Shown one piece after another: positions 16,780 through 25,003 of a stretch of DNA of 41,553 nucleotides. The notes beneath the pieces are model-generated. The model was not told where the DNA came from. It saw only the letters and a program-made list of their open reading frames with translations, and searched no databases. The position numbers and the translations under genes are program-made. Each line of letters begins with the position of its first letter. Position 1 is the first letter of the stretch. Source of the stretch: an uncultured Ellagibacter sp. (GTDB lineage Bacteria > Actinomycetota > Coriobacteriia > Coriobacteriales > Eggerthellaceae); assembly GCF_934617235.1 (NCBI RefSeq), contig NZ_CAKTTZ010000021.1, positions 1 through 41,553 of the forward strand, given 5' to 3'.

Positions 16780-17985
16780 CTATTCGGCTTCCTGCTCCTC
16801 GGCGGGCTTGTCAGCCTTCTTCTCGCGCTTCTTGGCCGGCTTTTCCTCGACCTGGACGGACTCGTCCACTTCGATCTCGTAGCCGAGCTCTTCAGCGGCA
16901 GCCTTCATGGACAGGGAGATGCGACGACGCTCGGGGCTGATCTCCATGACCTTCACCTTGACGTCCTGGCCAGGCTTGACGACCTGAGCCGGGGTGTCGA
17001 TGTGGCGCATAGCCATCTCGGAGATGTGCACCAGGCCCTCGATGCCGTTGCCGAGCTCGATGAACGCGCCGAACGGAACGATCTTGGTGACCTTGCCGTC
17101 GACGATGGAGCCGACCGGGTACTCCTCGACGAGCTTGACCCACGGATCTTCCGTGGTCTGCTTGAGGCCGAGGGAGATGCGCTCGCGCTGCAGGTCGACG
17201 TCGAGAACCTCGACCTCGACCTCGTCGCCAACCTTGACGACCTCGGACGGATGGTTGACATGGTTCCAAGAGAGCTCGGAGATGTGAACCAGACCGTCGA
17301 TACCGCCGAGATCGACGAATGCGCCGAAGTCGACGATGGAGGAAACGGTGCCCTTGAGACGCATGCCCTTGGAAAGCTTGGACAGGATCTCGGCGCGCTC
17401 GTTCTTGCGGCCTTCCTCAAGCAGCACGCGGCGGGAAAGCACGACGTTGTTGCGGTTGCGATCCATCTCGATGACGCGGGCTTCGATCTCGGTGCCCAGG
17501 TACATGTCGAGATCCTTCACGCGGCGAAGGTCCACGAGGGATGCGGGCAAGAAGCCACGAAGGCCGATGTCGAGGATGAGGCCGCCCTTGACGACTTCGA
17601 TGACCTCGCCGGTGACCGTTTCGCCGGCCTTGAACTTCTCTTCGACGCTGATCCAGGCGCGCTCGTACTCGGCACGCTTCTTGGAGAGGATCAGGCGACC
17701 GTCCTTGTCTTCCTTCTGAAGAACGAGAGCTTCGATCTTGTCGCCAAGGCTGACGATCTCAGAGGGATCGGCATCCTTGCGGATGGAGAGCTCGCGAACG
17801 GGGATAACGCCCTCGCTCTTGAATCCGATGTCGACGAGCACCTCGTCGTGCTCAATCTTCACCACGGTGCCGTCGACGAGATCGCCCTCGTCAAAGTCGG
17901 TCAGCGTGCCATCGATCATCTTGTTCATTTCCTCGTCGGAAATGTCGGTGAAGTCGATGACGGAAGTGTTCTTAATTTCGGTCAA
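16780..17985 (-). CDS. rpsA: 30S ribosomal protein S1
   Basis: A 401-residue S1 protein with four S1 RNA-binding repeats, starting near residues 25 (GDLVDGTVVKIEHDEVLVDIG), 110 (GETVTGEVIEVV), 195 (GMRLKGTVSSIVDFGAFVDLG) and 280 (GSIVDGKVTKIVPFGAFIELG), and a charged Lys/Glu tail. It tethers mRNA to the 30S subunit. I place the start at TTG 17985, six bases after AAAGGGG, which gives the opening TEIKNTSVIDFTD; an ATG at 18030 adds 15 basic residues but has no ribosome binding site. Four repeats is the usual actinobacterial length. An ABC operon separates it from coaE. Confidence 0.95.
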   Translation of the reverse strand: MTEIKNTSVIDFTDISDEEMNKMIDGTLTDFDEGDLVDGTVVKIEHDEVLVDIGFKSEGVIPVRELSIRKDADPSEIVSLGDKIEALVLQKEDKDGRLILSKKRAEYERAWISVEEKFKAGETVTGEVIEVVKGGLILDIGLRGFLPASLVDLRRVKDLDMYLGTEIEARVIEMDRNRNNVVLSRRVLLEEGRKNERAEILSKLSKGMRLKGTVSSIVDFGAFVDLGGIDGLVHISELSWNHVNHPSEVVKVGDEVEVEVLDVDLQRERISLGLKQTTEDPWVKLVEEYPVGSIVDGKVTKIVPFGAFIELGNGIEGLVHISEMAMRHIDTPAQVVKPGQDVKVKVMEISPERRRISLSMKAAAEELGYEIEVDESVQVEEKPAKKREKKADKPAEEQEAE

Positions 17986-18222
17986 AACGGACCCCTTTCG
18001 AACCTTCAAATTCCGGGGACCCTTCGCCATGATTGATTGCTTACGTGTAAACCATGTTCGTACGTAGTGGAACCGACCTGCCCGAAGGCTGCTCGGCCGC
18101 GCAAAAAACATGTCTCGGGGGCCAACATTACTTACTGCCTATGGGTTTTCCCATAAGCTTGGCTAGTATACCACGCGCCGACGCGCCTCAGCGAGACGAA
18201 ATTCCAAGGTTCGCGAATGCAC
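17986..18222. other. rpsA leader and promoter interval
   Basis: About 240 bases between rpsA and the MFS terminator. It holds the rpsA leader and presumably its promoter; no gene is supported on either strand. I see no confident -10/-35 pair. The leader includes the alternative ATG at 18030. Confidence 0.4.
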
Positions 18223-18262
18223 AAAAAGAGCCGACAACCGCACATTCGATGCAGTTGCCGGC
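18223..18262 (-). terminator. Terminator after the MFS gene
   Basis: A 13-pair RNA stem (18250-18262 with 18230-18242, including two G-U pairs) with a seven-base loop, followed on the minus strand by UCUUUUU. It ends the molybdoenzyme/MFS operon before the rpsA promoter region. Confidence 0.82.
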
Positions 18263-18351
18263 CCTTAAAGCCTTGGCGTCGGAATCGGCCGCCTCAAACC
18301 CCAAGCGCTACGGCGGGCAGCACAGAAGCTTGAAACGCAATACCGTTTCCT

Positions 18352-19659
18352 TTACGCCTCCTTCTTGCGAAGGCGCGGGAAGGTAAACGCGATGACCGCC
18401 GCGATGAGCATCGTCACGCCGACGATGCCGAAGGAATTGCCCACAACGCCCGTCGCGTCGATGAGCATGCCGGCAAGCCAGGGGCCGAGGTAGCGGCCGA
18501 CGACGTTGACCGTGCCGATGAAACCCGTGCCTGTGGCGCGGATGTCGTCGGTGTAGTACTCGCCTGCCGTGGTCATGATGACCGTGATGACGCTCGTCGT
18601 CGCAGAGATGATCGCGACGAAGATCCAGCAGATCATAAGCGAGGGCGAAGGCGTGTTCGTCAGGTAGAAGAAGTAGGCCAGACCGAAGATGCCGGAGAGC
18701 GCGACCACCGCAGCGATGACGTTCTTGCGCTCGACATGGTCGGAGAGCGTGCCCAGGATAAGCTCGCAGATGATGGTCAGGATGCCGCCCCAGGTGATAG
18801 CGAGCGACGCAGAGGCCAAATCGAAGCCGGCAGACTGGATGGACGCCACGTAGTACTGGGTCGCCGCCATGTAACCGACCTGATAGACGATGTAGAAGAT
18901 ACCGAAGTGCCAGGAAATCGGCATCTTGAGCACGCGCTTGAGCGCCTCACCTGCGCCGACCTTGCCCGTCTTCTGGTCCTCGAGCTTCGGCGCGGGAGCG
19001 GCCTGGGTGCCTGCAGGAGCACCATAAGGTGCAAGACCCTTCTCCTCGGGTCCTTCGCGGAAGAACATCGCCACGAAGACCGTGATCACAGCGAACACGA
19101 TGCCGAAGATGACGTAGGTCCACTGCCAGCCCATCGCACCGATGATGAGCGGCGCGATGATGCCTAAGATAATCGCCGAGAAGTTCGCGCCCGGCGTGAT
19201 GAGGCTCATGCCGAAGCCACGGCGATGCGGGGCGAACCAGCGAGAGACGATTTTCGGCAGGATGGCCATGAGCAGGCCAGCCGTGCCGACGCCCGCGATA
19301 GCCCAGGTGCCGATCGCAACCGGCAGCCCGTACTGGGCGAAGAAGCCGAACAGCAGCGCGCCGACGGAGGCAAGTCCACAGGCAATGGTCATCGCCCAGC
19401 GGGTGCCGATCTTGTCGCCGAGCATACCCCACACGATGGACAAGCCCGCGTAGAAGATCATGAACACCGAGGTGATGAGGCCGACATCGGCGTAGCTCAC
19501 ACCGAGCGTCTGACGAATCGGCTCGAGCGCGACCGCGGGAAGTCGCTGGCAGCTCAAGACGATGGCCTGCGTTAAGAAGCCACCAAGGCAAATGACGAAT
19601 GCGTAATGGAGGCCGTTCCCCTTTTTCGACGGGGCAGTATCTTCAATGGTTTGAAGCAT
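18352..19659 (-). CDS. Major facilitator superfamily transporter
   Basis: A 435-residue protein with about twelve hydrophobic segments in two halves joined by a charged cytoplasmic loop (about residues 205-235, EGPEEKGLAPYGAPAG...). The MFS motif A between segments 2 and 3 is present as GMLGDKIGTRWAM. The overall look is like carboxylate or oxalate/formate-type carriers, but substrate cannot be read from sequence. It is the last gene of the operon molybdoenzyme, Fe-S protein, 155-residue protein, MFS, so it most likely imports the enzyme's substrate, exports its product, or exchanges both. GGAAG precedes the ATG at 19659. Confidence 0.92.
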   Translation of the reverse strand: MLQTIEDTAPSKKGNGLHYAFVICLGGFLTQAIVLSCQRLPAVALEPIRQTLGVSYADVGLITSVFMIFYAGLSIVWGMLGDKIGTRWAMTIACGLASVGALLFGFFAQYGLPVAIGTWAIAGVGTAGLLMAILPKIVSRWFAPHRRGFGMSLITPGANFSAIILGIIAPLIIGAMGWQWTYVIFGIVFAVITVFVAMFFREGPEEKGLAPYGAPAGTQAAPAPKLEDQKTGKVGAGEALKRVLKMPISWHFGIFYIVYQVGYMAATQYYVASIQSAGFDLASASLAITWGGILTIICELILGTLSDHVERKNVIAAVVALSGIFGLAYFFYLTNTPSPSLMICWIFVAIISATTSVITVIMTTAGEYYTDDIRATGTGFIGTVNVVGRYLGPWLAGMLIDATGVVGNSFGIVGVTMLIAAVIAFTFPRLRKKEA

Positions 19660-19725
19660 TACCGTCTTCCTTTCTAAAACAACAGTCGAATCGAATCAAT
19701 GCGATCGACCGGCGAAAGCGTCCCC

Positions 19726-20193
19726 TTATGACGCGCTACCGCCGAGCGAGCGCAGTTTCGTGAATAAAAGTCCCCTTTTCGCCCTCCTCCTTTCCTTTTT
19801 CATCTCGAGGTACGACGCCTTCTTCTCCGTCGCCTCTTCGTTGAACCTCGCGTGCGCCTCGCCTCCGACCTCGGCTTCGAGCTCGGCGGCGCGGGCGAGC
19901 TTCTCCTCGTCCTCAATGAGGGAAGCCGCCTTCTTCTTGCGGTCGGCGGGCACGTATATGTCAACCCCATAGTTCTTGTCCTTGCTCATGGGGATTGCCA
20001 TCGCTGCAATGGGGTGGTTCATCTTCGTCGTTCCGCGGTCGATGCCGTAAAGCGGGATTCCCGCTTTACGAAACAGGTACGCCATTCCGTCGTATTGCCA
20101 GGTCATCTTGATATTCGTGAGAAACGTCCAAGTGGTTTTCTCGAACTCGGCAAGGTCGACCATAGTGGTGAACCCTTGTCTTTTTTGAGGCAT
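19726..20193 (-). CDS. 155-residue protein of unknown function in the molybdoenzyme operon
   Basis: A soluble protein with a strong ribosome binding site (AAGGAGG five bases before ATG 20193). Residues about 35-95 (MAYLFRKAGIPLYGIDRGTT... YGVDIYVPADRKKKAASLIED) follow the pattern of DUF2007-like ferredoxin-fold domains: an 'L..AGIP' helix, a variable loop and a VYVP..D...A..LI end; this is a resemblance by eye, not an established match. The C-terminal 60 residues are strongly charged and helical (Lys/Glu/Arg/Ala), ending with a basic tail. It has no signal peptide, membrane segment or cysteine cluster. Its position between the Fe-S and MFS genes suggests a part in the same system, perhaps assembly or regulation. 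Confidence 0.85.
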   Translation of the reverse strand: MPQKRQGFTTMVDLAEFEKTTWTFLTNIKMTWQYDGMAYLFRKAGIPLYGIDRGTTKMNHPIAAMAIPMSKDKNYGVDIYVPADRKKKAASLIEDEEKLARAAELEAEVGGEAHARFNEEATEKKASYLEMKKERRRAKRGLLFTKLRSLGGSAS

Positions 20194-20256
20194 AGAACCT
20201 CCTTCGCACCTCAGGGCGCGTCATATGGAAATGCTGGGTTTTGCTGTTTGGGGAGT

Positions 20257-20291
20257 GCGCGGCCCGTCTAAGCGAGGGAAACGGACCGCGC
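20257..20291 (-). repeat. Intercistronic hairpin between the Fe-S and 155-residue protein genes
   Basis: GCGCGG-CCGT (20257-20267) pairs with ACGG-CCGCGC (20281-20291) with one internal mismatch. No U run follows on the minus strand, so it is more likely an mRNA stabiliser or partial block than a terminator. It lies in the 130-base gap between the two genes. Confidence 0.5.
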
Positions 20292-20323
20292 AGGTGAGGG
20301 ATGGATAATCGCTATGGGATGCC

Positions 20324-20656
20324 CTACGGCATGAAGCAGCACACCTTGTGCTCGCCAAGGTCGGCCAAGCGCTTCGAGACATCCTCAACGGGAACGATCT
20401 CGATGCACTTCGCCAGGCAGTGCAACTCGCACAGCGGCACTTTGCCGGCCTCGCGGCGCTCGGCGCACAGATCGCACGCCCGGGAAGGCACGGGAACATA
20501 GTCCCATTCCCACTTGCCGCCGATCTTGTTCGGGCCGATCTGCTCGACCTTCATGCCCCACTCTTCGGCGCCAAGGCCTTTCTCCTTCGCGCAGGAAACA
20601 ACGCAGGACTCGCATCCGGTGCAGTACTTGTAATCGATGATCATCGCATGTTGCAT
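20324..20656 (-). CDS. Small 4Fe-4S electron-transfer subunit
   Basis: A 110-residue ferredoxin-like protein related to DmsB/HybA-type subunits but about half their length. The first cluster motif is CTGCESCVVSC (C12, C15, C18, C22); a second group is C61, C64, C76, C80 and C84 (CDLC...PLCELHCLAKC). That suggests two clusters, against four in typical DmsB subunits. No signal peptide. The start is taken at ATG 20656, eight bases after AGGGGG; GTG at 20665 and ATG at 20644 are alternatives. The gene begins 12 bases after the molybdoenzyme stop, so the two are surely co-expressed and probably form a soluble heterodimer. Confidence 0.92.
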   Translation of the reverse strand: MQHAMIIDYKYCTGCESCVVSCAKEKGLGAEEWGMKVEQIGPNKIGGKWEWDYVPVPSRACDLCAERREAGKVPLCELHCLAKCIEIVPVEDVSKRLADLGEHKVCCFMP

Positions 20657-20668
20657 GTTGCACACCCC

Positions 20669-22969
20669 CTAATCCTTCATGCTGTCGACGCGAGTGATGG
20701 AGCAAATGCCGTTCTTGTACGGCGCGCCGTATCCGGTGACGCCGACGCTCTCATGTGGGATGAGGTTGTTGGCGTTCGCGTCGAACACACCGAAGAGGTT
20801 GGGCGCCTCGCCGTCTTGCTCGGGGAACCACCAGGCATGTTCCACGTGCACGGTCTTCTCGTTGACCTCGTAGGTGAGGTGCGCCTTCTGCGTGCACTTG
20901 CCGAACATGGTGTCGACGCGCACCCAATCGCCCTCGCGGATGCCGTACTTCTCGGCCGTGGCCGGGTTGATAGTCACGAGCGGATCGGGGTGCAGCGCAC
21001 GCAGCGAGGGAACCTGTCGGTGCTCGGAGTGGAAAGCGCTGATGTGGCGGCCGCCCGTGGTGTAGACGAGCGGGTACTTCTCCACGACCTCAGACGGTTG
21101 GGACACAGGACTGTAGTCAGGTTCCTCGAAGTAGGGGACCGGCTTCTCGTCATAGGCCTCGAGCACGTAGGAGTACAGCTCCACGCGGCCGGTGACCGTC
21201 TGAAAGCCGGGCTGCCCGTCGTCGCGCAAATCGCCCGTCTCGTACTTGCGATACTTGTAATCGGCCTGGATGACGGACCTCTCGCGCAGCTCCTCGATGC
21301 CGTAGCCGTAGTTCTCCTTCAGCTTGGTGTCGAAGAAGTCGTCGATCGTGGTGAAGTCCCCCCAGATTTCGGGGCGCATGCGCTTGCCCATGTCGACCAA
21401 GATCTCGAGGTCGCTTTTCGTGTTGGGGTTCTCCACCGCGGTGTTCATAGCGCCCACGAAGTGCTGGTTGCGCCCGTAGTTCGGCGTGACCAGGCCGTCG
21501 TGCTCGGCGAAGGTCGAAAGCGGCAGGACCAAATCGCACAGGCCCATGATGGTCGGAGTCATGAAGATATCCTGCGCCACGATGAAATCGAGATCCTTCA
21601 TCGCCGCATACCAACGCTGCGGCTGGTCGGCCATGCAGGCGAGCGGGTTCGAGCCGATAAGCCAGCACATGCGCAGCGGGTAATACTCGGGATAATCCTT
21701 GTACATGCCTTCGAGCCAGTTCAAAAGCGTGTCGCCCTGAACGCCGCCCATGGCAGCGCCCGTGTTGAACATGCGGTACTTGCCCGTGGGGTCGACGATA
21801 TGCTTCTCCGCCATGCCCTCGGTGAGCGTGTCGGACATGTCGTAGCGCCACTGGCCGATGAAACTCGTGGGCTTCGTGATGGTGATGCCGCCGGGCACAT
21901 CGATGTAGCCGCAAATGGCGCAGATAGCCATGAAGCACTGGGCCGCCTGCGTGGACTGCTTGGATTGGTCAAGCGCAACGCCCCAGGTCGCAGTGGAAGG
22001 TGCGTTCGTCGCGAAGGCACGCGCGGCCCCCACGAGTTGCTCGGGATCGACCCAGGAAACCTCCTCGACCTTCTCAGGCGTCCAAGGCTTTACCGCCTCG
22101 GCGAGCTCCTCGAAGCCGTAGCACCACTTCTCGACGAAATCGTGATCGTAGAGGTCCTCGGAGATGATGACGTTCAAAAAGCCCATGCCGACTGCGGCGT
22201 CGGTGCCAGGGCGCAGCTGCAGATGGTATTCCGAGTGCGCACCGAGCCAGGTCAGGCGCGGGTCGACGGTGATGATTTTCGCGCCGCGCTTCATGATGTC
22301 GATGATGCTGTGGCCGAAGAACCCATCGGGGCTCGAGTAGAGCGGATCTTTGCCCCACACCATGATGTACTTCGGGCAAACCCAGCGCGGATCGTCATAG
22401 CGGTCGGGGAAAAACTGCGCGGAGTCGATTTCGGGCACGCCTGCACCCAGCAGGTAGTTCACGATGGTAGCGCGCGGGCCGTAGCATGCCTCGCCCGAGA
22501 ACGGGTAGGTCGATGCACCGTTTGGCGTGTTCATGATGGCAGGACCATACACCGGGGCGTAAAGCGTCGACTCGCGACCCGTGCCCGTCAGCGTGAAGAT
22601 GCACTCGGCGCCGTAGTTCTCCTGGAAGCCGCGAATCTTCTCCTCGAGCAAATCGTAGGCCTCATCCCAAGAGATTTTCTCCCACGTGTCCTTGCCGCGA
22701 TCTTCGCGGGCGCGCTTCATGGGGCTTAGCAGACGGTCTTTGTGATAGACGACCTCATCGAGCGCGATGCATCTCGGGCACAGACGGCCCTGCGTGATCG
22801 GATGGCTCGGGTCGCCCTCCACCTTCACGATCTTGCCATCCTTCACATGAATGAACATGCCGCATCCAACCGGATGGTCTCCCGGAGGCGACCACGCACA
22901 GGTGCGGACTTTCAATACCCCGTCTTCTTCGGTGATGAATGGCTTGCACGAAGCGCAAGTTTCTCCCAT
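20669..22969 (-). CDS. Molybdopterin (bis-MGD) enzyme, DMSO reductase family, without export signal
   Basis: A 766-residue catalytic subunit. Cysteines at 5, 8, 24, 36, 64 and 67 lie in the N-terminal Fe-S region, and the segment CAWSPPGDHPVGCG is unusual in spacing. Molybdopterin-binding regions are visible (WGKDPLYSSPDGFFGHSIID, TVDPRLT, LRPGTDAAVGMG, and the C-terminal YPLVYTTGGRHISAFHSEHR to WWFPEQDGEAPN). C162 in GEACYGPR stands where the family's metal-ligand residue is expected. Length, the absence of a Tat signal and the C-terminal pattern recall acetylene hydratase, pyrogallol transhydroxylase and the cytoplasmic catechol dehydroxylases of gut Eggerthellaceae; this is from memory of those families. 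AAGGAGG precedes ATG 22969. Substrate unknown. Confidence 0.93.
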   Translation of the reverse strand: MGETCASCKPFITEEDGVLKVRTCAWSPPGDHPVGCGMFIHVKDGKIVKVEGDPSHPITQGRLCPRCIALDEVVYHKDRLLSPMKRAREDRGKDTWEKISWDEAYDLLEEKIRGFQENYGAECIFTLTGTGRESTLYAPVYGPAIMNTPNGASTYPFSGEACYGPRATIVNYLLGAGVPEIDSAQFFPDRYDDPRWVCPKYIMVWGKDPLYSSPDGFFGHSIIDIMKRGAKIITVDPRLTWLGAHSEYHLQLRPGTDAAVGMGFLNVIISEDLYDHDFVEKWCYGFEELAEAVKPWTPEKVEEVSWVDPEQLVGAARAFATNAPSTATWGVALDQSKQSTQAAQCFMAICAICGYIDVPGGITITKPTSFIGQWRYDMSDTLTEGMAEKHIVDPTGKYRMFNTGAAMGGVQGDTLLNWLEGMYKDYPEYYPLRMCWLIGSNPLACMADQPQRWYAAMKDLDFIVAQDIFMTPTIMGLCDLVLPLSTFAEHDGLVTPNYGRNQHFVGAMNTAVENPNTKSDLEILVDMGKRMRPEIWGDFTTIDDFFDTKLKENYGYGIEELRERSVIQADYKYRKYETGDLRDDGQPGFQTVTGRVELYSYVLEAYDEKPVPYFEEPDYSPVSQPSEVVEKYPLVYTTGGRHISAFHSEHRQVPSLRALHPDPLVTINPATAEKYGIREGDWVRVDTMFGKCTQKAHLTYEVNEKTVHVEHAWWFPEQDGEAPNLFGVFDANANNLIPHESVGVTGYGAPYKNGICSITRVDSMKD

Positions 22970-23208
22970 TACACTCCCCCTCCTTCGTCGGTTTCACGAA
23001 GGCCTCGCCAGACCCTCGCGTCGTTTCGAGCGACCCGAACTCTACGCTTCGGGAATCGGGGGGAGAAAGACCCGTCGCGGGGCGTTTCGGGCATTCCCCA
23101 CTCGGCGGGGTACAAACCCCCCACAATAGGGGGTCTCACTCCCCCCTATGGGTCTCACCTGGGGAAAGGAAGTGAGGTATGCTGCATAAGGAAAAAGGAG
23201 GGAAAACT
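22970..23208. promoter_or_regulatory. Divergent control region of the molybdoenzyme operon and the four-CxxC gene
   Basis: This 239-base interval is G-run rich. It contains a perfect 8-bp inverted repeat ATAGGGGG/CCCCCTAT (23126-23133 and 23142-23149), a direct repeat GGGTCTCAC at 23131-23139 and 23150-23158 (19 bases apart), and GGGG..CCCC at 23107-23120. These are candidate operators for the LuxR-type regulator encoded next door. No confident -10/-35 can be assigned. Confidence 0.5.
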
Positions 23209-23409
23209 ATGTCGTGCTACACCTGCACGCACTGCAACAAGTGCGGAATGTTCTCGATCAAGGTTGTCGTGGTGTGCAAAAGCTGCGGAACGGGAGTGCC
23301 CGTGGGGGCGGGAGCGTGCCCCGCATGCGGCAGCACCTCCCTTGCGCAGAAGGTCATCAAGCCCGCCGCGGCTACATCCGCAGATAAAGCTCCTCGACCG
23401 CATCGATGA
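23209..23409 (+). CDS. Four-CxxC metal-binding miniprotein
   Basis: A 66-residue protein with CxxC pairs at 3-6, 9-12, 23-26 and 37-40 (CYTC, CNKC... CKSC, CPAC), enough for two zinc sites or for iron-sulfur or rubredoxin-like centres, followed by an Ala/Lys tail. AAAAAGGAGGG lies six bases before ATG 23209; an ATG at 23179 is less likely. It is transcribed away from the molybdoenzyme operon and its last 38 bases overlap the 3' end of the convergent luxR-type gene. Position suggests a role in the molybdoenzyme system, for example electron transfer or maturation, but this is inference. Confidence 0.78.
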   Translation: MSCYTCTHCNKCGMFSIKVVVVCKSCGTGVPVGAGACPACGSTSLAQKVIKPAAATSADKAPRPHR

Positions 23410-24919
23410 GCTCCTGGCGCGAATGGATGCCGAGCTTCGCGTACACGTTCTTCACGTAGCCTTTCGCGGTGTTCTGCGCGATAACCAGTTCGTCGGCGAC
23501 ATACCCGATCGTCCGACCGCGGGCAAGCAGCGCGAGCACCTCCGTCTCGCGAGCCGTCAGCTTCGCCTCCGAGGCGAGCGTCGTACATGCCCGATCGAAG
23601 AGCGCCCCGGGGGCTTCTTCGGGAGCGCCGGTACGCTCCTCGCCCACCGCAGGCACACTCGCAGCCTGCCCCTCAGCGGAGCGCTGGCTTAAGCGCTCGA
23701 CCGCCTGCTGTTCCTGCTTCGCGAGCATCACGTCAAGCGCCCGCTCGATAGTGCCCGTGGAAAGCGCCAGGGTGAACACGAGCACAAGAAGCACGCTCAT
23801 GACGGCAAGATAGGCCACGTAGTAAACAGAGTCACCCGAGAAAAGCCCCTGGTTCAGCATCACTACCACAACGCCGACCGTCGTTCCAAGCGCCGACGCG
23901 CCGCGCCCGAAGCCGAACACCCGCACGGGGGTGAGCGTCGTTCTCCCCGCAAGGTCGATGAGCAAGCACCACACCACGATCACGAAGATGTTGTACAACA
24001 CGCCTGCAATCGCGCTCTGCACGATGTCGGGAGAACCGAGGATTGGCGTAACGAGCATCGCGAACGCCATGAGAAGCCCGATTGGCAGATAGAGCGAGCT
24101 CACGTTGAAATTGCGCGTACGAAGCAGTAGGCACAGCCCCAAGATGAAGCCCGCGATGCACACGATCGAGATGATGCACTCGACAGGCGTCGAGGCGCCA
24201 GAGACGACAATCATGCCGATGCCCTTTGACACGCCTGCAGCCAGCGCAAACGCGCACACGGCAAGGATAAGGCGCACGAAAAACCCGCGCGGCAGCTTGT
24301 CGATGCTGATCGCCTCTTCGAGCGGGTCGCTCTTGCTCACCTCATCGGGCACGCAAAACGAGCAGAATACCGAGGCAAACGGCAGAAGCGACACGAGGAC
24401 AACCGATATGTCCCCCGGCGCCCCTTTCACCGCGAAGTAAATGAGGAAGGAAAGAAGCGCCACGCTGCTGATGGTGATGCACGCCTCCGTGCCGCTCAAA
24501 CGGCTTGTCACCAGACCGACGCGCAAGCACACAAACGCCGTGCCGAGACCCGTTCCCACCATGGCGATATCGTAAGCAAGACTGCCGGTGCCATGGCCCG
24601 TCGCAACGACGAACGTGGACACGGAGGCAATGATGGCCATGACGACCGTCAGCGGACCGTGCGCGATGCGCTTGTTGAAGAACGAGTCGAATGCACCCGC
24701 CAAAAACAGGCAGGCGGTCAGCGGGATGCCGGAGAGCATGTAGTTGCGCAAGAAGCGCGATACGGCGTCATCCGCGCCCGAAAGGGAAACCAGGTCGACC
24801 CCCGTCACTGAAAGCAGGATCCAGGCTCCGTAAAAGCTATAGCTTAAGTATCGAAGTTGCGGAAGCCTGTTGCCGATGCATGACAAGGCCCAGCTGATTC
24901 CCACTGCTTTATTCTCCAC
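23372..24919 (-). CDS. LuxR-type regulator with multi-pass membrane domain
   Basis: A 515-residue protein. Residues 1-405 hold about twelve hydrophobic segments with short loops; a linker of ~45 residues follows; residues 455-515 are a LuxR/GerE helix-turn-helix, LTARETEVLALLARGRTIGYVADEL...NTAKGYVKNVYAKLGIHSRQEL. This architecture is characteristic of Eggerthellaceae, where such regulators sit beside enzymes for diet- or drug-derived compounds. The start is GTG 24919, five bases after AGGGGA. It probably senses a ligand in the membrane and controls the neighbouring molybdoenzyme operon and the four-CxxC gene. Confidence 0.93.
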   Translation of the reverse strand: MENKAVGISWALSCIGNRLPQLRYLSYSFYGAWILLSVTGVDLVSLSGADDAVSRFLRNYMLSGIPLTACLFLAGAFDSFFNKRIAHGPLTVVMAIIASVSTFVVATGHGTGSLAYDIAMVGTGLGTAFVCLRVGLVTSRLSGTEACITISSVALLSFLIYFAVKGAPGDISVVLVSLLPFASVFCSFCVPDEVSKSDPLEEAISIDKLPRGFFVRLILAVCAFALAAGVSKGIGMIVVSGASTPVECIISIVCIAGFILGLCLLLRTRNFNVSSLYLPIGLLMAFAMLVTPILGSPDIVQSAIAGVLYNIFVIVVWCLLIDLAGRTTLTPVRVFGFGRGASALGTTVGVVVVMLNQGLFSGDSVYYVAYLAVMSVLLVLVFTLALSTGTIERALDVMLAKQEQQAVERLSQRSAEGQAASVPAVGEERTGAPEEAPGALFDRACTTLASEAKLTARETEVLALLARGRTIGYVADELVIAQNTAKGYVKNVYAKLGIHSRQELIDAVEELYLRM

Positions 24920-24943
24920 GTACGTCCCCTGTTTTCCACTCTG

Positions 24944-24969
24944 AACGCGCGAACCCCTTTTCGCGCGTT
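24944..24969 (-). terminator. Hairpin between the Fur-family and LuxR-type genes
   Basis: A perfect 10-bp stem AACGCGCGAA / TTCGCGCGTT (24944-24953, 24960-24969) with a six-base loop, 34 bases after the stop of the Fur-family gene. No U run follows, so termination would be imperfect; it may also limit readthrough into the regulator gene. Confidence 0.55.
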
Positions 24970-25003
24970 GTCCATTATGCGGCTTGGGACATCGTTTCGC
25001 TAG

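Noticed and set aside
16741..18036. A 431-codon plus-strand frame opposite rpsA
   Set aside because: It is the reverse complement of S1 repeats (Leu/Asp/Val-rich), begins in the rpsA terminator and has no ribosome binding site.
20348..22729. A 793-codon plus-strand frame opposite the molybdoenzyme gene
   Set aside because: Its residues are mostly Arg, His, Val, Leu, Asp and Ala with no motif, as expected for the complement of a GC-rich gene; the opposite strand encodes clear molybdoenzyme and Fe-S motifs.
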